The notes: a model not told the origin generated them from the sequence alone. A stretch of 64,000 nucleotides of DNA from Proteles cristata cristata (GCA_017311185.1 JAESUZ010003282.1:558001-622000), one strand, 5' to 3'; positions 23,487 to 34,960 are shown, counted from the stretch's first letter. Program-made: numbers and translations.

Positions 23487-23689
23487 GGGGCACCTGGGTG
23501 GCTCAGTTAGTTAAGTGTCTGATTTCAGCTCAGGTCATGATTTGCAGTCTGTGAGTTCAAGCTTTGTGTCGGGCTCTGTGCTGACAGCTCAGAGCCTGGT
23601 GCCTGCTTTGGATTCTGTGTTTCCCTCTGCACTCCCCCTTCTTCCATCTCAAAAATAAACAAACATTTTAAAACCTTTTTTTTTTTTTC
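23487..23689 (+). mobile_element. CAN-SINE with A tail followed by T13
   Basis: Plus-strand copy with head GGGGCACCTGGGTGGCTCAG and body 'GCTGACAGCTCAGAGCCTGG'. The tail is odd: 'AATAAACAAACATTTTAAAA' is followed by a pure T13 run (23676-23688) before the right target repeat. Target repeats begin AAGTAGCATCC (23469) and AAGTAGCACCT (23690). Confidence 0.94.
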
Positions 23690-23705
23690 AAGTAGCACCT
23701 CCTTT

Positions 23706-24469
23706 CTCAGAGAAGCAGGCACCAAGAAGATTTTGTTTTTGTTCCATTCTGCTCCGGGGTTGAGGCGAGAGTAGAAAAAGTTGATAAATCTGTTGAATTA
23801 CATTGCATTGTAATGAGCTATTTAACTTTCTCTACTCGAGTGCAGGGATTGTGACTTGTTCAACTTGATTTTCCAATTTTGAGGTGAGCGCTAAGTGAGA
23901 ATCTGATTTGAAAGGGTAGAAGATAAAATAGTCTTCAACAGGGGAGGATTGGTTAGAAAGACCATAGGGCACACCAGGGTAACCCTGTAAGGGGCAGATC
24001 TGTGATAAACCAGTTTGATCTTTGTGAACAAGTCCTGGATCTTTCAATACATAGATCCAGGGCTAGGCAGTTACAGGTCTAGATCTCAGTCGTATCTCAT
24101 CTTGAGCCATCCATGTGTCCCTGAAAATGGAATGGGTATGTGTGAATTAAATGTGGCTAAATGACATCATTTTAAATATAGATGGTATTGCATTGTGTAA
24201 AGTGCTAGTGTTGAATCAGACAGAGCAGGGTTTGAGGCATTTATTAGGCTGTGCTGTCTTACTGTCTCTGTGCCTCAGGGCTTGCCTCAGGCTTGGGAGA
24301 TCTGCTGCATTTGATCTGAGCCCCAAGGAGTCTGAGACCTCACTAGTCTGCTTTTCCTTATTTTTCTTTCTCCTAGGAGTCAAAATTTTCATGATAAAGG
24401 CCTTCCTCCTGTCACTCATTCAGTCTTCCAAATTTGTTTCTTCTTGTTCTAACCAACACCTGTTCTTCC
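23706..24469. other. Unassigned spacer
   Basis: No gene or repeat is recognised. A 167-codon plus-strand frame (24151-24654) runs through the CA microsatellite and lacks any recognisable domain. Confidence 0.5.
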
Positions 24470-24478
24470 AACACACAC

Positions 24479-24517
<39 letters not shown>
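24470..24517. repeat. (CA)n microsatellite
   Basis: About 23 CA units with a single G interruption near 24483. Likely length-polymorphic. Confidence 0.97.
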
Positions 24518-24519
<2 letters not shown>

Positions 24520-24799
24520 TTGATAGAGAATTACTTCAAAAGGAAGGATAATTCTAAGGATTATAGAATAGCAATTCTGGAATGGTCTACTGGGGCTCTA
24601 CCTATGTCTACTCTTTGCAGACTCCTACCCAGCCACCTCAATGCAACGTCTTAAAGTCACAAGGCAAACTGCATACTCTTTATGGGTCATTAGTTTTATA
24701 ATGCAATAAATTATTTTAAGTACTGTAAGCTTGGGATAGAATCAGATATAATATGGAGTAGGAATAAATATCCAACTCAGTTTTAAGAAAATGAAAAGT

Positions 24800-25010
24800 T
24801 GGGGCATCCGGTGACTCGGTTAAGCCTCTGACTCTTGACTTCCGCTCAGGTCATGATCTCACAGTTCTATGGGTTCGAGCCCTGAGTCAGGCTCTGCACT
24901 AACTGCTTGGGGTTTTCTCTCTCCCTCTTTCTTTGTCCCTCCAGGCCTGCACTTTCTCTCAAATTAAAAAAAAAAACAAAACAAAAACAAAAACTTAAAA
25001 AAAAGAAAAA
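24800..25010 (+). mobile_element. CAN-SINE, older carnivore-wide type
   Basis: The head is degenerate (GGGGCATCCGGTGACTCGG) but the B box GGTTCGAGCC (24872-24881) is intact. The 'CTCTGACTCTTGACTTCCGC' segment and the absence of the usual GAGCCTGGAGCCTG body place it with the older 'GACTCTTGATTT' type. That type also occurs at 56343, 56519 and 62130. The tail is a long A/C mixture (24965-25010). Confidence 0.88.
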
Positions 25011-25020
25011 TTTGAAAAAT

Positions 25021-25440
25021 GTTTTGGCAGCTTTCAGAGGTCTTTAACTTTCTATTTATTTTAGTGAGAACTTCGGGAAAGTTTGAGAGTATGGATTTAA
25101 ATTTCTCCTCTTACTAAGGAGGAAATGAAAGTACGATGTAAGATTCAGACTCAAGGCTCCCGACTGGCCCAGGCTTCCATGTCTAAGCATACGCTCAGCA
25201 GTGGTGAGGGAAAGGGATGCTGCACTTTCCTTTTCAAGGTCCCCGTTGTGTTCTGGGGAGAGTGACCTACCTGATCCCCATCATGATTAATGTGGCTTCT
25301 GAAGCATGAGATCTGATTATGACCCCATGTTGTTATATTTAATTACAAATCTCATTATGGCCCTGGCCATAACACCGTGTGGCCCTCATTGCCATCACCT
25401 TTGCTGATCTCACTGCCTGAAGGTCCATCCTTATGATTTA
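25021..25440. other. Unassigned spacer
   Basis: About 420 bases with no recognisable feature. The patch 'GTGGCTTCTGAAGCATGAGA' through about 25410 looks unique. Confidence 0.45.
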
Positions 25441-25444
25441 CTCT

Positions 25445-25585
25445 AAATTGTTTTAGAATCATAGACTTCTAGAGCTGGAAGGGAGGTTAGAGATCATGAA
25501 GTTCAAGCCCCTCATTTTACAGATAAAATTACAGAGGCCCCAAAGAGAATAAGTCATCTTCCAAAGGTCACTTAGTAGATGTGAG
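25445..25585 (-). mobile_element. MIR-like ancient SINE fragment
   Basis: 'AGAGCTGGAAGGGAGGTTAG', 'CCTCATTTTACAGATAAAAT' and 'TCCAAAGGTCACTTAGTAGA' follow the pattern of antisense MIR/MIR-like sequence (CCCATTTTACAGATGAGG... AAGGTCACACAGCTAG). A similar copy lies at 47835-47990. Exact family uncertain. Confidence 0.55.
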
Positions 25586-26588
25586 ATGGGAAAGGGGGCA
25601 CCAGCTCCCCAGGCTAGCAGAGTTCTCTCTACACCACGCTGCTCTTCTGGGAGTCACACTTTGTCACACCACCTCCTCGCTCCCCATCCTGTGTGTCATG
25701 CAACAGCTTCACACCTTGCACAGGTTAGATTGTACTCTCTTTCTCAATACAAAGTCAGTCACAGGTCAAATCGCAACTGCAAAGTTCTAGGGGTTCTGAG
25801 GCAATGGGTCCTCAGTCAGATTATTCAGCCTTCTGGGGCTTAGCTTCAGTTTGGTAGCACAGAGGCAGCTAACCTGCTATCTGTGAAGAAAGACATCCTT
25901 AAAGTGATAGCTAAGTAAGTGTAAGTATTGTCAAGTAAAAACAAATCTGGACTGGGGTGAGGAGAGGCTTTATTGGAAAAGACTGTTGCCATAAGGGAAT
26001 GAGTGCTAAGACCAAAAGGTCTGTAAGCAGGTCAAAGGTCAGCCAGAAAAGGGATTTTCTTTTATAGAAAGGAATAAAACAAGGCTAGAAAGAATTGGCA
26101 TGGAGCTGAAGAGGATTGGGTGGTGTGATCGGACAGTTTAGCGGGGACTGTTTGTCTCCGCGGTCAGCTGATTTTCAGGACAGGTCCTTTAGGAGGTGCT
26201 GGCTCAAGCTGGTTCCTGTGGGACTGGGGGAAACCTAGAAGTTTGGACAAGGCAAATTAGCAGTTATTTTGTCCAGATTGTTCTGTGGGGAAAAACAATT
26301 CAGGTATTATTCATTTTTAAAACCTAGAATGGGAATTGGGAGGGTCTGTGCTTAACTTTGTCCTAGGTAGACAAGAAGGCCATCTGTGAAAGTCTTACCT
26401 AATTTATATAGGGAAGGGTACTTCAGTAAGGCATTTTTTGGAACCCAAAGCTAGAGAGGGGGCTTCTTGACTATATTTCTTTTCCAGGAGAACAGGGCTC
26501 AGGGAAAGTTCGTCATTGGCAGTGCTTAGTGATTCTGTATTTACTTTGAGTAAAGCTTTCTCATATCACATGCCTGACTTTCGAACTT
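25586..26588. other. Unassigned, possible degenerate LTR (minus)
   Basis: From about 25930 to 26580 the composition and the antisense AATAAAGCC-like motif (GGCTTTATTGG at about 25967) would fit an old LTR on the minus strand. I cannot match a family, and no retroviral internal sequence is recognisable. Confidence 0.3.
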
Positions 26589-26604
26589 TCTCCCTCCTCT
26601 TTTG

Positions 26605-26904
26605 AAAATGTTTTTTTAAAATAAAACATTAAATTTTATACAAATTAACAATTAAATTTAATAAAAACAATTAAATTAACAATTAAATTAATAAAACATT
26701 ATTTCTGAGAAAGAGAGAGAGATAGACAGACAGCGTTAGCAGGGGAGGGTCAGAGAAAGAGGGAGACCCCGAATCTGAAGCAGGCTCCAGACTCTGAGCT
26801 AGCTGTCAGCACAGAGCCCAGTGCAGGGCTTGAACCCATGAACCATGAGATCATGACCTGAGCCGAAGTCAGACACTTAACCGACTGAGCCACCCAGGTG
26901 CCCC
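26605..26904 (-). mobile_element. CAN-SINE with expanded AT-rich tail
   Basis: Minus-strand copy with consensus-like head (CCACCCAGGTGCCCC at 26890-26904). Its tail side is unusually long, about 100 bases of AATTAAAT/AATAAAAC repeats (26605-26703). Target-site duplications with two mismatches lie at 26589-26604 (TCTCCCTCCTCTTTTG) and 26905-26920 (TGTCCCTCCTTTTTTG), which shows the AT-rich segment is part of the insertion. Confidence 0.95.
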
Positions 26905-26920
26905 TGTCCCTCCTTTTTTG

Positions 26921-29104
26921 GACAGGTGAAGGTTGTGGTGGGTCTTGATTTATATCTGAGAAAGTTATTTTACTCATCAGCACTTGAGAGATCATTCTTT
27001 GCCTTCTTAAAATGGGGCTAACCACCACTTAATGGAGTCTACTAATAAGGGCATAAAGAGTCATTACTACTTTGTTTTTCTTTGTAAGCCCCAAATAATG
27101 CTTAGAATTGTCTGGAGTAGGTAGACTCTTTAGGGAGTGAACTTTAGGCTGTGTAAAGTGCAGCATGAACCTTGCATTGGCTTAGAAACAGCTCAGTCAT
27201 GAATAGTAGTTTATCAGATCATGTGAACCCTCTTGCAAGTGCGATGCATCAAACCCCATTGAATACAAGGAGGCACAGTCCTTAGCAGCCAATTCCAGGG
27301 CTAGGAAGGTGGATGGTAGTAGTGATTCCAGTTCCCTAAAAGTTTCTCATCAGCCAAGAGGGGAGCCTTAAAGCTTTCCATTGTTTCTAAACCTGCTCCT
27401 GAGAATTGCCATGGAGAGTATGCCAGTGAGGTGAAATACTTGACCATTTTGCTATGATGCTAAAAATCTAAAAAGAGGCAAAGTGACTGCTGAAGGTCAG
27501 AATGTAAGACAGTTTGTTTCATCTTTGATCAAATCAGCCTTTGCAGTTACTAAACCTCAAGGTCAATAAGTAGTGTGCAAACTTAGTGACTCAATTGAGG
27601 TGGGCAGCAAAGTTCAACAGTAGCTGGCTTTCTGCTCCCATATTCATTATGGAGAAAAAGATGTATTTTTTTTTTCTTTTACACAGTCCTACTCAGATTT
27701 CATTTTAAAATATTAAATCGCTGCAGCCAAGAATAACCCAGATATACGAATAATGAAAGTCAAACTTGTTCTGACATTGCATCTTTTGTCCAGGGAATCT
27801 CATATTACCTTGCTAATTCCTGGACAGTACGGGAGCCCACACTGAGCCTTTTGACAGGACCTGCCTTACCTGAAAGGTAAATAGGTCACTGCCTATGGTA
27901 GACCTGGTGTGAAGGCCCTTGAAGTTGCTCTTCCCAATGCCTGCCTGCAATTCTACTCATGGATTTGTTCTTTTGAATGAGTCTTGAGCTAAGATGGAGA
28001 ATCGCTGAGGGGAGGAAAGAGATGAGAGAAAGTAATCCATTGCTAAAATCAGGGTTTTGGAGCTGCCTTGGCTTCTAGGACGGATAGGGGAGACTTTCTG
28101 GCTAGCTAAGCTGGACTGAATGGAAATGCTGGCTTGCCTGGGAAATACTACAGGACAATCAGGCAACCATTTTCTTACTTTCCCTCTGCCCTTTCCTTCC
28201 AACCCTCTTCCCAAATTCATCTCTGCCTCTAACGGAAGGCAAGTTTCTCTCCATCTTTGGGAGGCTAGTCCCTTCACCTTGACACTCCATCCTTTAGTCT
28301 TCTGTGAGAGCTTTCTCCACCATTCGTTATCTTTCCTACACATCCAGTCTCCCCCTCCACTATTTGCTTCTCTTTGGCTTACAAATTAGCACAGATGTTT
28401 CCTTTCTTAAAAAAAAATAAAATAGAACAAATACCTGATTTTAACCTCTTATATCCTAGTTACTGTCCTATTTACCCTCATAGAAAAGCTTCTTAATAGT
28501 GTGTCTAGGAATGAGACTCTATATGTTGCAAACTGTCAAAAACATGACAGACTAATACCCAAATATATAAAGAATAATTTTTTTTTTCACATAACACGAA
28601 ACCTGAAGTTAAGACTTTTATTGGCATTAGTCACTTAGATCATTAAGGTTCACTTTACTGTTTGGTCATCCTCAACATGATGGCTTCTCATCTGTAGATT
28701 TGTTACTTCAAGGTACCAATATGGCTGCTTCAGCATCAACCATCACAGATAAACTCAAAAGGAACCAAAAATATGGCCAGTGTTCGTCAACCTCTCTGCC
28801 CCTCTCTCTCCCGGCTGCCATAATAGCTGAGAGAAAAACATCTTTCCCAGAAGACCTACAGCAGATTTTGTTTTAGAGCTCGTTGCTCAGAAGTGGTGAT
28901 CCCTATTTGCAAGGGAGCTCAGAGAGTGGGTATGTGTTGTTAGATCTCAGAATGTGGAGATAGGTAGAGGAAAAGAGAGTCAAACTATCTGCCATAGCAT
29001 CTCTCCTTCTTCACCTCCAAATCTTTTCTCATCTACTGAATTAGGTCTTTAGCTCTCATTGCTCTGTCATCAATATTCTCTGAGAATAAATCCACTGGAC
29101 ATTC
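26921..29104. other. Unassigned sequence
   Basis: About 2.2 kb with no identified gene. The part 28560-29000 has the look of an ancient repeat but no family could be named. The antiparallel frames at 27957-28343 and 28120-28389 mirror each other and lack any recognisable domain. Confidence 0.45.
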
Positions 29105-29470
29105 TTCAGTTTGAGTTCTTTAACTTCTCTGTGGTATCCCACTGTTGGTGACCCCTCATTGAGCTCTCTCAAGCTTTTCCTCCTGATTTTATGTCTCTGA
29201 ATTTTTGATTTCCCCCTCCTCTACTCACCAGTTAAGTGTTGGTTTCCTAGGGTTTTGCTTTCTTGGCTCTTCCCTTTCTGTACAATCTACCCAACTATCA
29301 CAGATATGTCTAAGGCTTCTCCCTGTACATTAATGATGCTTAAAACTCAATTTTGAGCTCTGATTCCTTCTTTTGTAGTCCAAATCTATATGCAAAACTG
29401 CCTACTTTAACTGAATTCTTAAGCTCAACATTCCCAAAACAAATTTATTACATGCCAATGATGGAATGCA
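29105..29470 (+). mobile_element. L2-like fragment
   Basis: 'CCTTTCTGTACAATCTACCC', 'GTCCAAATCTATATGCAAAA', 'CTGCCTACTTTAACTG' and 'CTTAAGCTCAACATTCCCAA' follow the L2 3' half order. Diverged and without coding capacity. Confidence 0.55.
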
Positions 29471-29962
29471 GGAGGCTAAGAAGAAATGCTTTATTTAATT
29501 ACACAAATCCAAAAGCATTCCTCACATGAATCTTTTTAATTACATTTTTTAAAAAAGAAATTGTTTTTACAGGAATGTTGTGTTTATAGAACATTAGGAG
29601 AGAAAGAGAATTAGGGCATAATTCAGACAATTGAATGCACACTTTCTGAAGCTGCAGTCCTGAACCTCTTACATAATTCTCTCCAGTGTGTGGGATTTTT
29701 AAATGTATTGAGGACATGGTGGAGGAAAGATAATGTACCATTTCCAGTAACTGCCAAGTTTGAAGTTAGTATTAATTTAACCATAGAGAAACCACAAATG
29801 AACTGTAGAAAACAGTCCATCAGTCCCGGGTAAATTGCTAGGTCAATCAACACATGGGGTGTTTAGTGCCTTGAGAAAAGTTTAAGTTCAGGAAATTTTC
29901 TCTGGAAACCTGTGAAGGGATGTGGAGTTTCAGAATATGTAGAACACTCATGAAGAAAGTAT
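29471..29962. other. Unassigned spacer
   Basis: No feature recognised; AT-rich. The overlapping minus-strand frames at 29499-29853 are unsupported. Confidence 0.5.
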
Positions 29963-29980
29963 TCTATCTTTTCTTCTCCT

Positions 29981-30194
29981 CCTCCTCCTTCTTTTATATT
30001 ATTTTTGAGAGAGAGAGCAAGCAAGCATGTGTGCGAGTAGGAGAGGGGCAGAGATAGAGGGAGACACAGGATCCCAAGAAGGCTCCAGGCTCTGAGCTGT
30101 CAGTACAGAGCCTGACGTGGGGATCCAACCCACAAACTGCGAGATCATGACCTGAGCGGAAGTCTGACACAACTGGCTGAGTCACTCAGACACC
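29981..30194 (-). mobile_element. CAN-SINE
   Basis: Minus-strand copy, head diverged (GTCACTCAGACACC at 30181-30194), body 'GGCTCCAGGCTCTGAGCTGT' intact. Next to the tail is a (CTC)n-like patch (29975-29990). Approximate target repeats start TCTATCTTTTCTTCTC (29963) and TCTACCTTTTCTCCTT (30195). Confidence 0.93.
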
Positions 30195-30212
30195 TCTACC
30201 TTTTCTCCTTCT

Positions 30213-31204
30213 AAGAAGAAAAACCATGAAAAGAAAAACCGTGTGTGGTGAAAAACACAATGATTTAAATGGTAGTGACAGAAGTGGGGAGGCATTATTC
30301 AGTTTAGGGTAGTTTTATGAGTTTATAGTTCACTTTCACATCTTTCCCAGAATTCCAGATGTTCTGTGAAATATTTGTGGTAATTATGTAGACGAATGTA
30401 AATATTGTTATTTTTGAACACAGAAGAGGAGCAAATGATAATAGGCTATTTTGAATATTATCTGACATGGCAAAAAACTAGTTGCTGAAAATAATCCCTG
30501 CCCTAGTGCTTTCCAGTAAATAAGTTGTAGAAGAAGAGCAACCCGAGCCCAATTTCCATGTATTTTATAAGTGATGGCTTAATAAGAGAGAAATTCCAGC
30601 TTTGCAATTGCCTGTGCTGTTCCTTCCATAGTCTTGTCCAGATGCCGGTTGCAAACATCTTTCAGGTTTGAGGATCTTCTTTGTGTGTGTAGCCAATTTT
30701 ATTTGAAGAAATATAATTTGGGGAGCAAATTCTCAAAGACAGAACTCAATAAAGTGAAGCAAAAACAAGAGAGAGTATTTTGGTTTCACCTCTTCCCTAT
30801 CCTAACTCATGCCAAAACAAATTGTCTTCAAAATAAGCAACCATAATGACAGCTACCTTAGATACAGTGTTGTGCAGAGGGTTTGGGTTTCCTGGGCTGC
30901 TCCTGCCTAGGGAGTTGTTTCTCTCCTTATATTCTTTTCTAATTTCTGCTGGCATTCAGGATGTCTCTTTCTTTTTTGCCCCCAGGCCTTTCTGCTCCCT
31001 GAGGCTTTCTTTGTGCTTTTTCAAGTCTCCATTATTTTTCCGGCTCCTTTTCCCCACGTCTAATCCTGGAGAACCACGATAGCCACTCAGACGTTTCAAA
31101 GTTTGTGAAATTCATCTTTTCTGGAGAAGGAGGCCCTTATTCATTTTACCTTCCCAGTTTCATATCTGGAAAGGAAGAAACCACAGACAAGTGAAAAGCA
31201 GAGT
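30213..31204. other. Unassigned spacer
   Basis: About 1 kb with no recognised gene or repeat. Short plus-strand frames at 30634-30846 and 30846-31082 abut but show no known domain. Confidence 0.5.
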
Positions 31205-31430
31205 CCCCAGTCATAGTAGCCAACATTTACTGAAGTCTCACGTGCCTATGCCAGGCACTGTTCCAGGGGCTTTGTATGTGATTGTTCTCTTCACACACAC
31301 AGTGGTCTTCTGTGGTCCACCCAACGTATCTCCCTCTTGTATATATGAGGAGGCTGAGAATCTGAGACTCTGGGTAACTTGGCCAAGTCTGGGGTGTCTT
31401 GGAGTTGTGACTCCGGCCTGGAAAATGTGG
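31205..31430 (-). mobile_element. MIR, minus strand
   Basis: 'ACATTTACTGAAGTCTCACG', 'TATGCCAGGCACTGTTCCAG', 'GAGGAGGCTGAGAATCTGAG' and 'TAACTTGGCCAAGTCTGG' are the complement of the MIR 3' end through its tRNA-like head, nearly full length. The chance frames 31191-31451 and 31227-31577 lie across it. Confidence 0.85.
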
Positions 31431-33307
31431 TTTGAGAGTCTGTTCTCTTGACCCTGAGTTTATTGAATTAATAGTTAATGTGTGATAGCCTTCCGAGCCA
31501 AAGTCTGTCCTTCTGCTTGCACTTGGTGTGGTCACGATCTCGGCATTTCCCGTTTTCTGCACGTAAGACGAGATCACCGGACTGGAACCCTCTGTGGTCT
31601 GACATCATGTTGACTCAATGTGAAGGAACACATGTGCATCTGGAAGTAATACAGACTTTTACTACATACTATAGTTTGATTGGCTTTGCTGGATTAAATC
31701 AATGAGTACAATTTGTCCTTGGAACCAGAGTCCCTGTTTCTGGACCCTTGGCCTGATTGCTCTGGACAGGCTGCGTGCTTTTATTTGGCTGAGGTGATTC
31801 AGGGCATGAGAAAGGCCTGTCCGTGGTATCCATGTGTCTTCAGACCTTGTCACAGGTTCTGAGTGGAAGCAGCCCGAGAGCCTTCCCCTTCTCTGACACC
31901 AGCACCTCTTGCCACCTTGTGTCATCACAAAAACATGTTCACTGTTCGACTAATTCTGAATACATAGGCCATGAGGAATGGCATATTTCACCTTTAACAT
32001 AAATGTGTAGTATTTTCCCTGCTTTAGTCAGAGTACCCCCAAACAAAAAAATATTTTATTACATTTTATTTTGAAGTTGGACATCTGTTTGGGTTTATTT
32101 CACCAATATATTATTATCTTTTGTTGACTAAGAATTCTAAGTAAAATAGAATTGTGTTTTCAAAGAAACACAGTTTATCAGGACTGATGAGTAGAAAATA
32201 TCCAAAGTATCCCATTCTGCATTCTCCATGTGGATTTCCTAAGACACTGGTGAATGACTGAGGACATGGTGGTTGTGTCTTGTAGAGCCTCAGATTTATG
32301 CCCCCCATGCTCTTGTCAATCATTCCTCAACTGCCCCTGGGGCAAGTTGATATAGCACATAGTAGCTGGTTATTATCTCTGATCTTTGTATCATAATTAC
32401 TTGAGAACAAATTAAAACTACCTGAGAGTTCAGGCATTCTCTAATATTTATAGCTTCAGCATAAGCAATTCTAAAAAAAAAAAATGGTAAATTTGATCTG
32501 AACCTAAAGGAAGGAGAAAAGCTTGTCTTTCTAATTAAATTGCTGAGTTGGGTTCCAATCAATACACACCTGAAAAAGATTTGAAACAAAAGAGAATTAA
32601 TATTTGCTTTGTTCTTGCTAGCTCCTTTTATCCCCCCCTCTTTTATTTTTTTATTTTTTTAAGAGTTTAAAACAAACAGGAGAATCTTATTTAGATGATA
32701 CATAGTGTCAGGGGCAGTAATGAATTTACCAGCAATCAGAAATGTCTCATGTATTGACCTGGTACAAAATTATAACTGTGTAATAATCTTTTCTTTACCA
32801 CCCCATATAGCTGAACACAAGTAAGTTATATTCTGTGCATATAGCCACAGGAAAGATCACAAATGAAGATGAGGAAGCAGGTTACCCCAGATGGGTTCCT
32901 AAAAGGCTGAGATTAATTCCATAGATAGCCAATGTGAAAGCCAGTAGTGTTCAGAATACTTCCTTATGGAATAAATATGAATATATTTTCAGAAAATATC
33001 CTAAAATGGAAAAAGAGAAACTACAGATACTCTTGGAAATAAAGTACTCTTTCTATAATTTTATCTCCTACCATTTTCCCCTCTAGGGCCACTTCTGGGC
33101 ATCCTGTGAATCCAGACACTGTAACATACAGTATCACTTATTCCTGACACCCCAACTGCAACTGATTATTTCAAGGTGACATGATGAGAAAGGCCTCTGT
33201 AAAGCAGGTTTAAAACTGGATACATAGCAAGAGTCTCCAGGTACAGAGAAAAGGCAACATGGTTCTACCACAGCCCACTTAAAATGGGAGCTGCTTATAT
33301 ATTTCCC
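31431..33307. other. Unassigned sequence
   Basis: About 1.9 kb, AT-rich, no recognised gene. A T-rich run lies near 32638-32660. Confidence 0.5.
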
Positions 33308-33316
33308 AATGTATTT

Positions 33317-33523
33317 TATTTAAAAAAATTTTTTTTTGAGAGAGACAGAGCATGAGCAGGGGAGGGGTAGAGAGAAAGAGACAGAGAGGGAGACGCGAAT
33401 CCAAAGCGGGCTCCAGGCTCTGAGCCGTGAGCACAGAGCCTGACACAGTGCTGGAAGCCACGAGCAAGATTTTGACCTGAGCCAAAGTCGGATGCTCAAC
33501 TAACTGAGCCACCCACGTGTCCC
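33317..33523 (-). mobile_element. CAN-SINE
   Basis: Minus-strand copy with head 'GAGCCACCCACGTGTCCC' and tail complement 'AAAAAAATTTTTTTTTGAGA'. It lies 210 bases from, and head to head with, the young plus-strand SINE at 33734. The 113-codon frame 33279-33620 is antisense SINE reading and not a gene. No sharp target-site duplication was found. Confidence 0.93.
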
Positions 33524-33733
33524 ATATTATTTTAAATACATAAATTATAGCTGGAGTGGGGATTTGAGGACTACATTTGCCAATCTGGTGCCCCACTAAG
33601 AACATTTTGAAATTGACCAATTTTCTTTGTTGTTAGATCTAGAACTTACTTACTTTTCATTTACATATTGTGAAAATTTTCAAACACACTAGAGAGAATA
33701 GTATAAAGAACACACATATAAAGAACAGCTCCC

Positions 33734-33960
33734 GGGGCGCCTGGGTGGCTTAGTGGGTTAAGCGTCCGACTTTCGCTTAGGTCATGATCTCACGGTTCAT
33801 GGGTTCGAGCCCTGTGTCAGGCTCTGTGCTGACTGCCAGCTCAGAGCCTGGAGCCTGTTTCGGATTCTGTGTCTCCTTCTCTCTCTGACCCTCCCCTACT
33901 CACACTGTCTCTCTCTCTCTCTCTCTCTCCTAAAAATAAAACATTTAAAAAAAAAAAAAA
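33734..33960 (+). mobile_element. CAN-SINE, youngest-looking copy, perfect TSD
   Basis: Plus-strand copy of the TTTCGCTTAGG/CTGCCAGCTC subfamily: head GGGGCGCCTGGGTGGCTTAG, B box GGTTCGAGCC at 33802-33811, pure (CT)n, and about 17 A residues at the tail. It is flanked by an exact 14-bp target-site duplication, AAAGAACAGCTCCC, at 33720-33733 and 33961-33974. The perfect duplication and undecayed tail indicate a recent insertion, possibly variable between individuals or felid species. Confidence 0.98.
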
Positions 33961-33974
33961 AAAGAACAGCTCCC

Positions 33975-34699
33975 CATTTTGCCTGTGGAACTGGATCTTG
34001 TGTTTGTCTGTCTTGTGGTACACCTGTTTGGAGAATCCAGAAATTCTTTGAAATCTCTTTTCCTATTAAACAGCCCAAAAAGAGGTGAGGTTGTTACCAC
34101 TGATAATTTCCTTCTTTGTAGCTATGTAGCTCTTAATGCATGTCATCTTCCAGTCCTTTCAGATGTTCCATCTCTCAAATTACCCTTTTTTTTTCCTTTT
34201 CAACACAACTCTTTTCTTTTTAATCCTACACCATTTTATAATTCACACATGCAGTCGGAGCAGCCATGAGGTCTGATGTGCACACTAGGCAGTAGCCACA
34301 AAAACCTATGCCACCAGATGTGCTCATAGGCTCCTTTCCAGAGATGCCTATGACTTGGAATGAGACAAAGGGAGTGTTTAAAGATGGTGACCACCAGCCT
34401 CTGTCTCTAGATTTGTATGAGCTTCAATGCCTGTCCCTCAGATGAGGCTTTAAAATAAACAAGCAGGACTGTTTCATAGAAAGACTGTGTTTTTCAGTTG
34501 GCTCCTTCTGACTGGGCCCTGGGTGGTACACAGGTGAGTCTGCACGCAGGGCCCTTTAAGATCCCTTTATCGCTTTGGTCTGTGAGTCATGTGGATGCAA
34601 GACCCACTGGCTTTCAGAACTAAATGTTTTGAGGGCCTGTCTCCCAAGAGCAAATCTTAGAATATGGGGTGCCAGTTGTAGCATTAAATCCCTTTGTTT
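33975..34699. other. Unassigned spacer
   Basis: About 725 bases with no confidently named feature. The part 34260-34560 looks like an ancient repeat, but I could not assign a family. Confidence 0.45.
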
Positions 34700-34960
34700 C
34701 TTGCAGTTTTGACTTCCCTCATGACTGTGGGTCACCACACCAGGGCTGAAGTTGATGGCAAGATTGTGTCTCAGCCTCTCATCCCGATTTGGATATGGGC
34801 TCATCCACCCAATGTGTAGGAGTCACTCAGTTGGGTTTTGGATTTCTTTCAGAGGAAATTGTTCAGTATGTAGCTGTAGATTCAGTGTGTCTGTGGGAGG
34901 AGGTGAGCTCAGGATCCTCCTACGTCGCCATCTTGAACTGGAACTCTGAAGTTTTCTTTT
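34700..34960 (-). mobile_element. L1M 5'-UTR fragment
   Basis: The plus strand contains 'CATCCACCCAATGTGTAGGA', 'TTTCTTTCAGAGGAAATTGT', 'GTAGCTGTAGATTCAGTGTG' and 'CTACGTCGCCATCTTGAAC'. On the minus strand this reads as the start of an old L1M-type 5' UTR ('GTTCAAGATGGCGACGTAGG...'). It is an isolated 5' piece of an old L1 with no ORF1 adjoining. Confidence 0.6.

Noticed and set aside
24151..24654. 167-codon plus-strand frame
   Set aside because: Its length depends on the (CA)n run, which contains no stops. No domain is visible on either side.
27957..28389. Antiparallel frames of 128 and 89 codons
   Set aside because: They mirror each other in a pyrimidine-rich stretch and have no recognisable protein motif.
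33279..33620. 113-codon minus-strand frame
   Set aside because: It contains the translated CAN-SINE consensus (...GSVLTAQSLEPALDS...), a pattern that recurs at 9217-9423, 9601-9807, 26750-27028 and 60422-60613.
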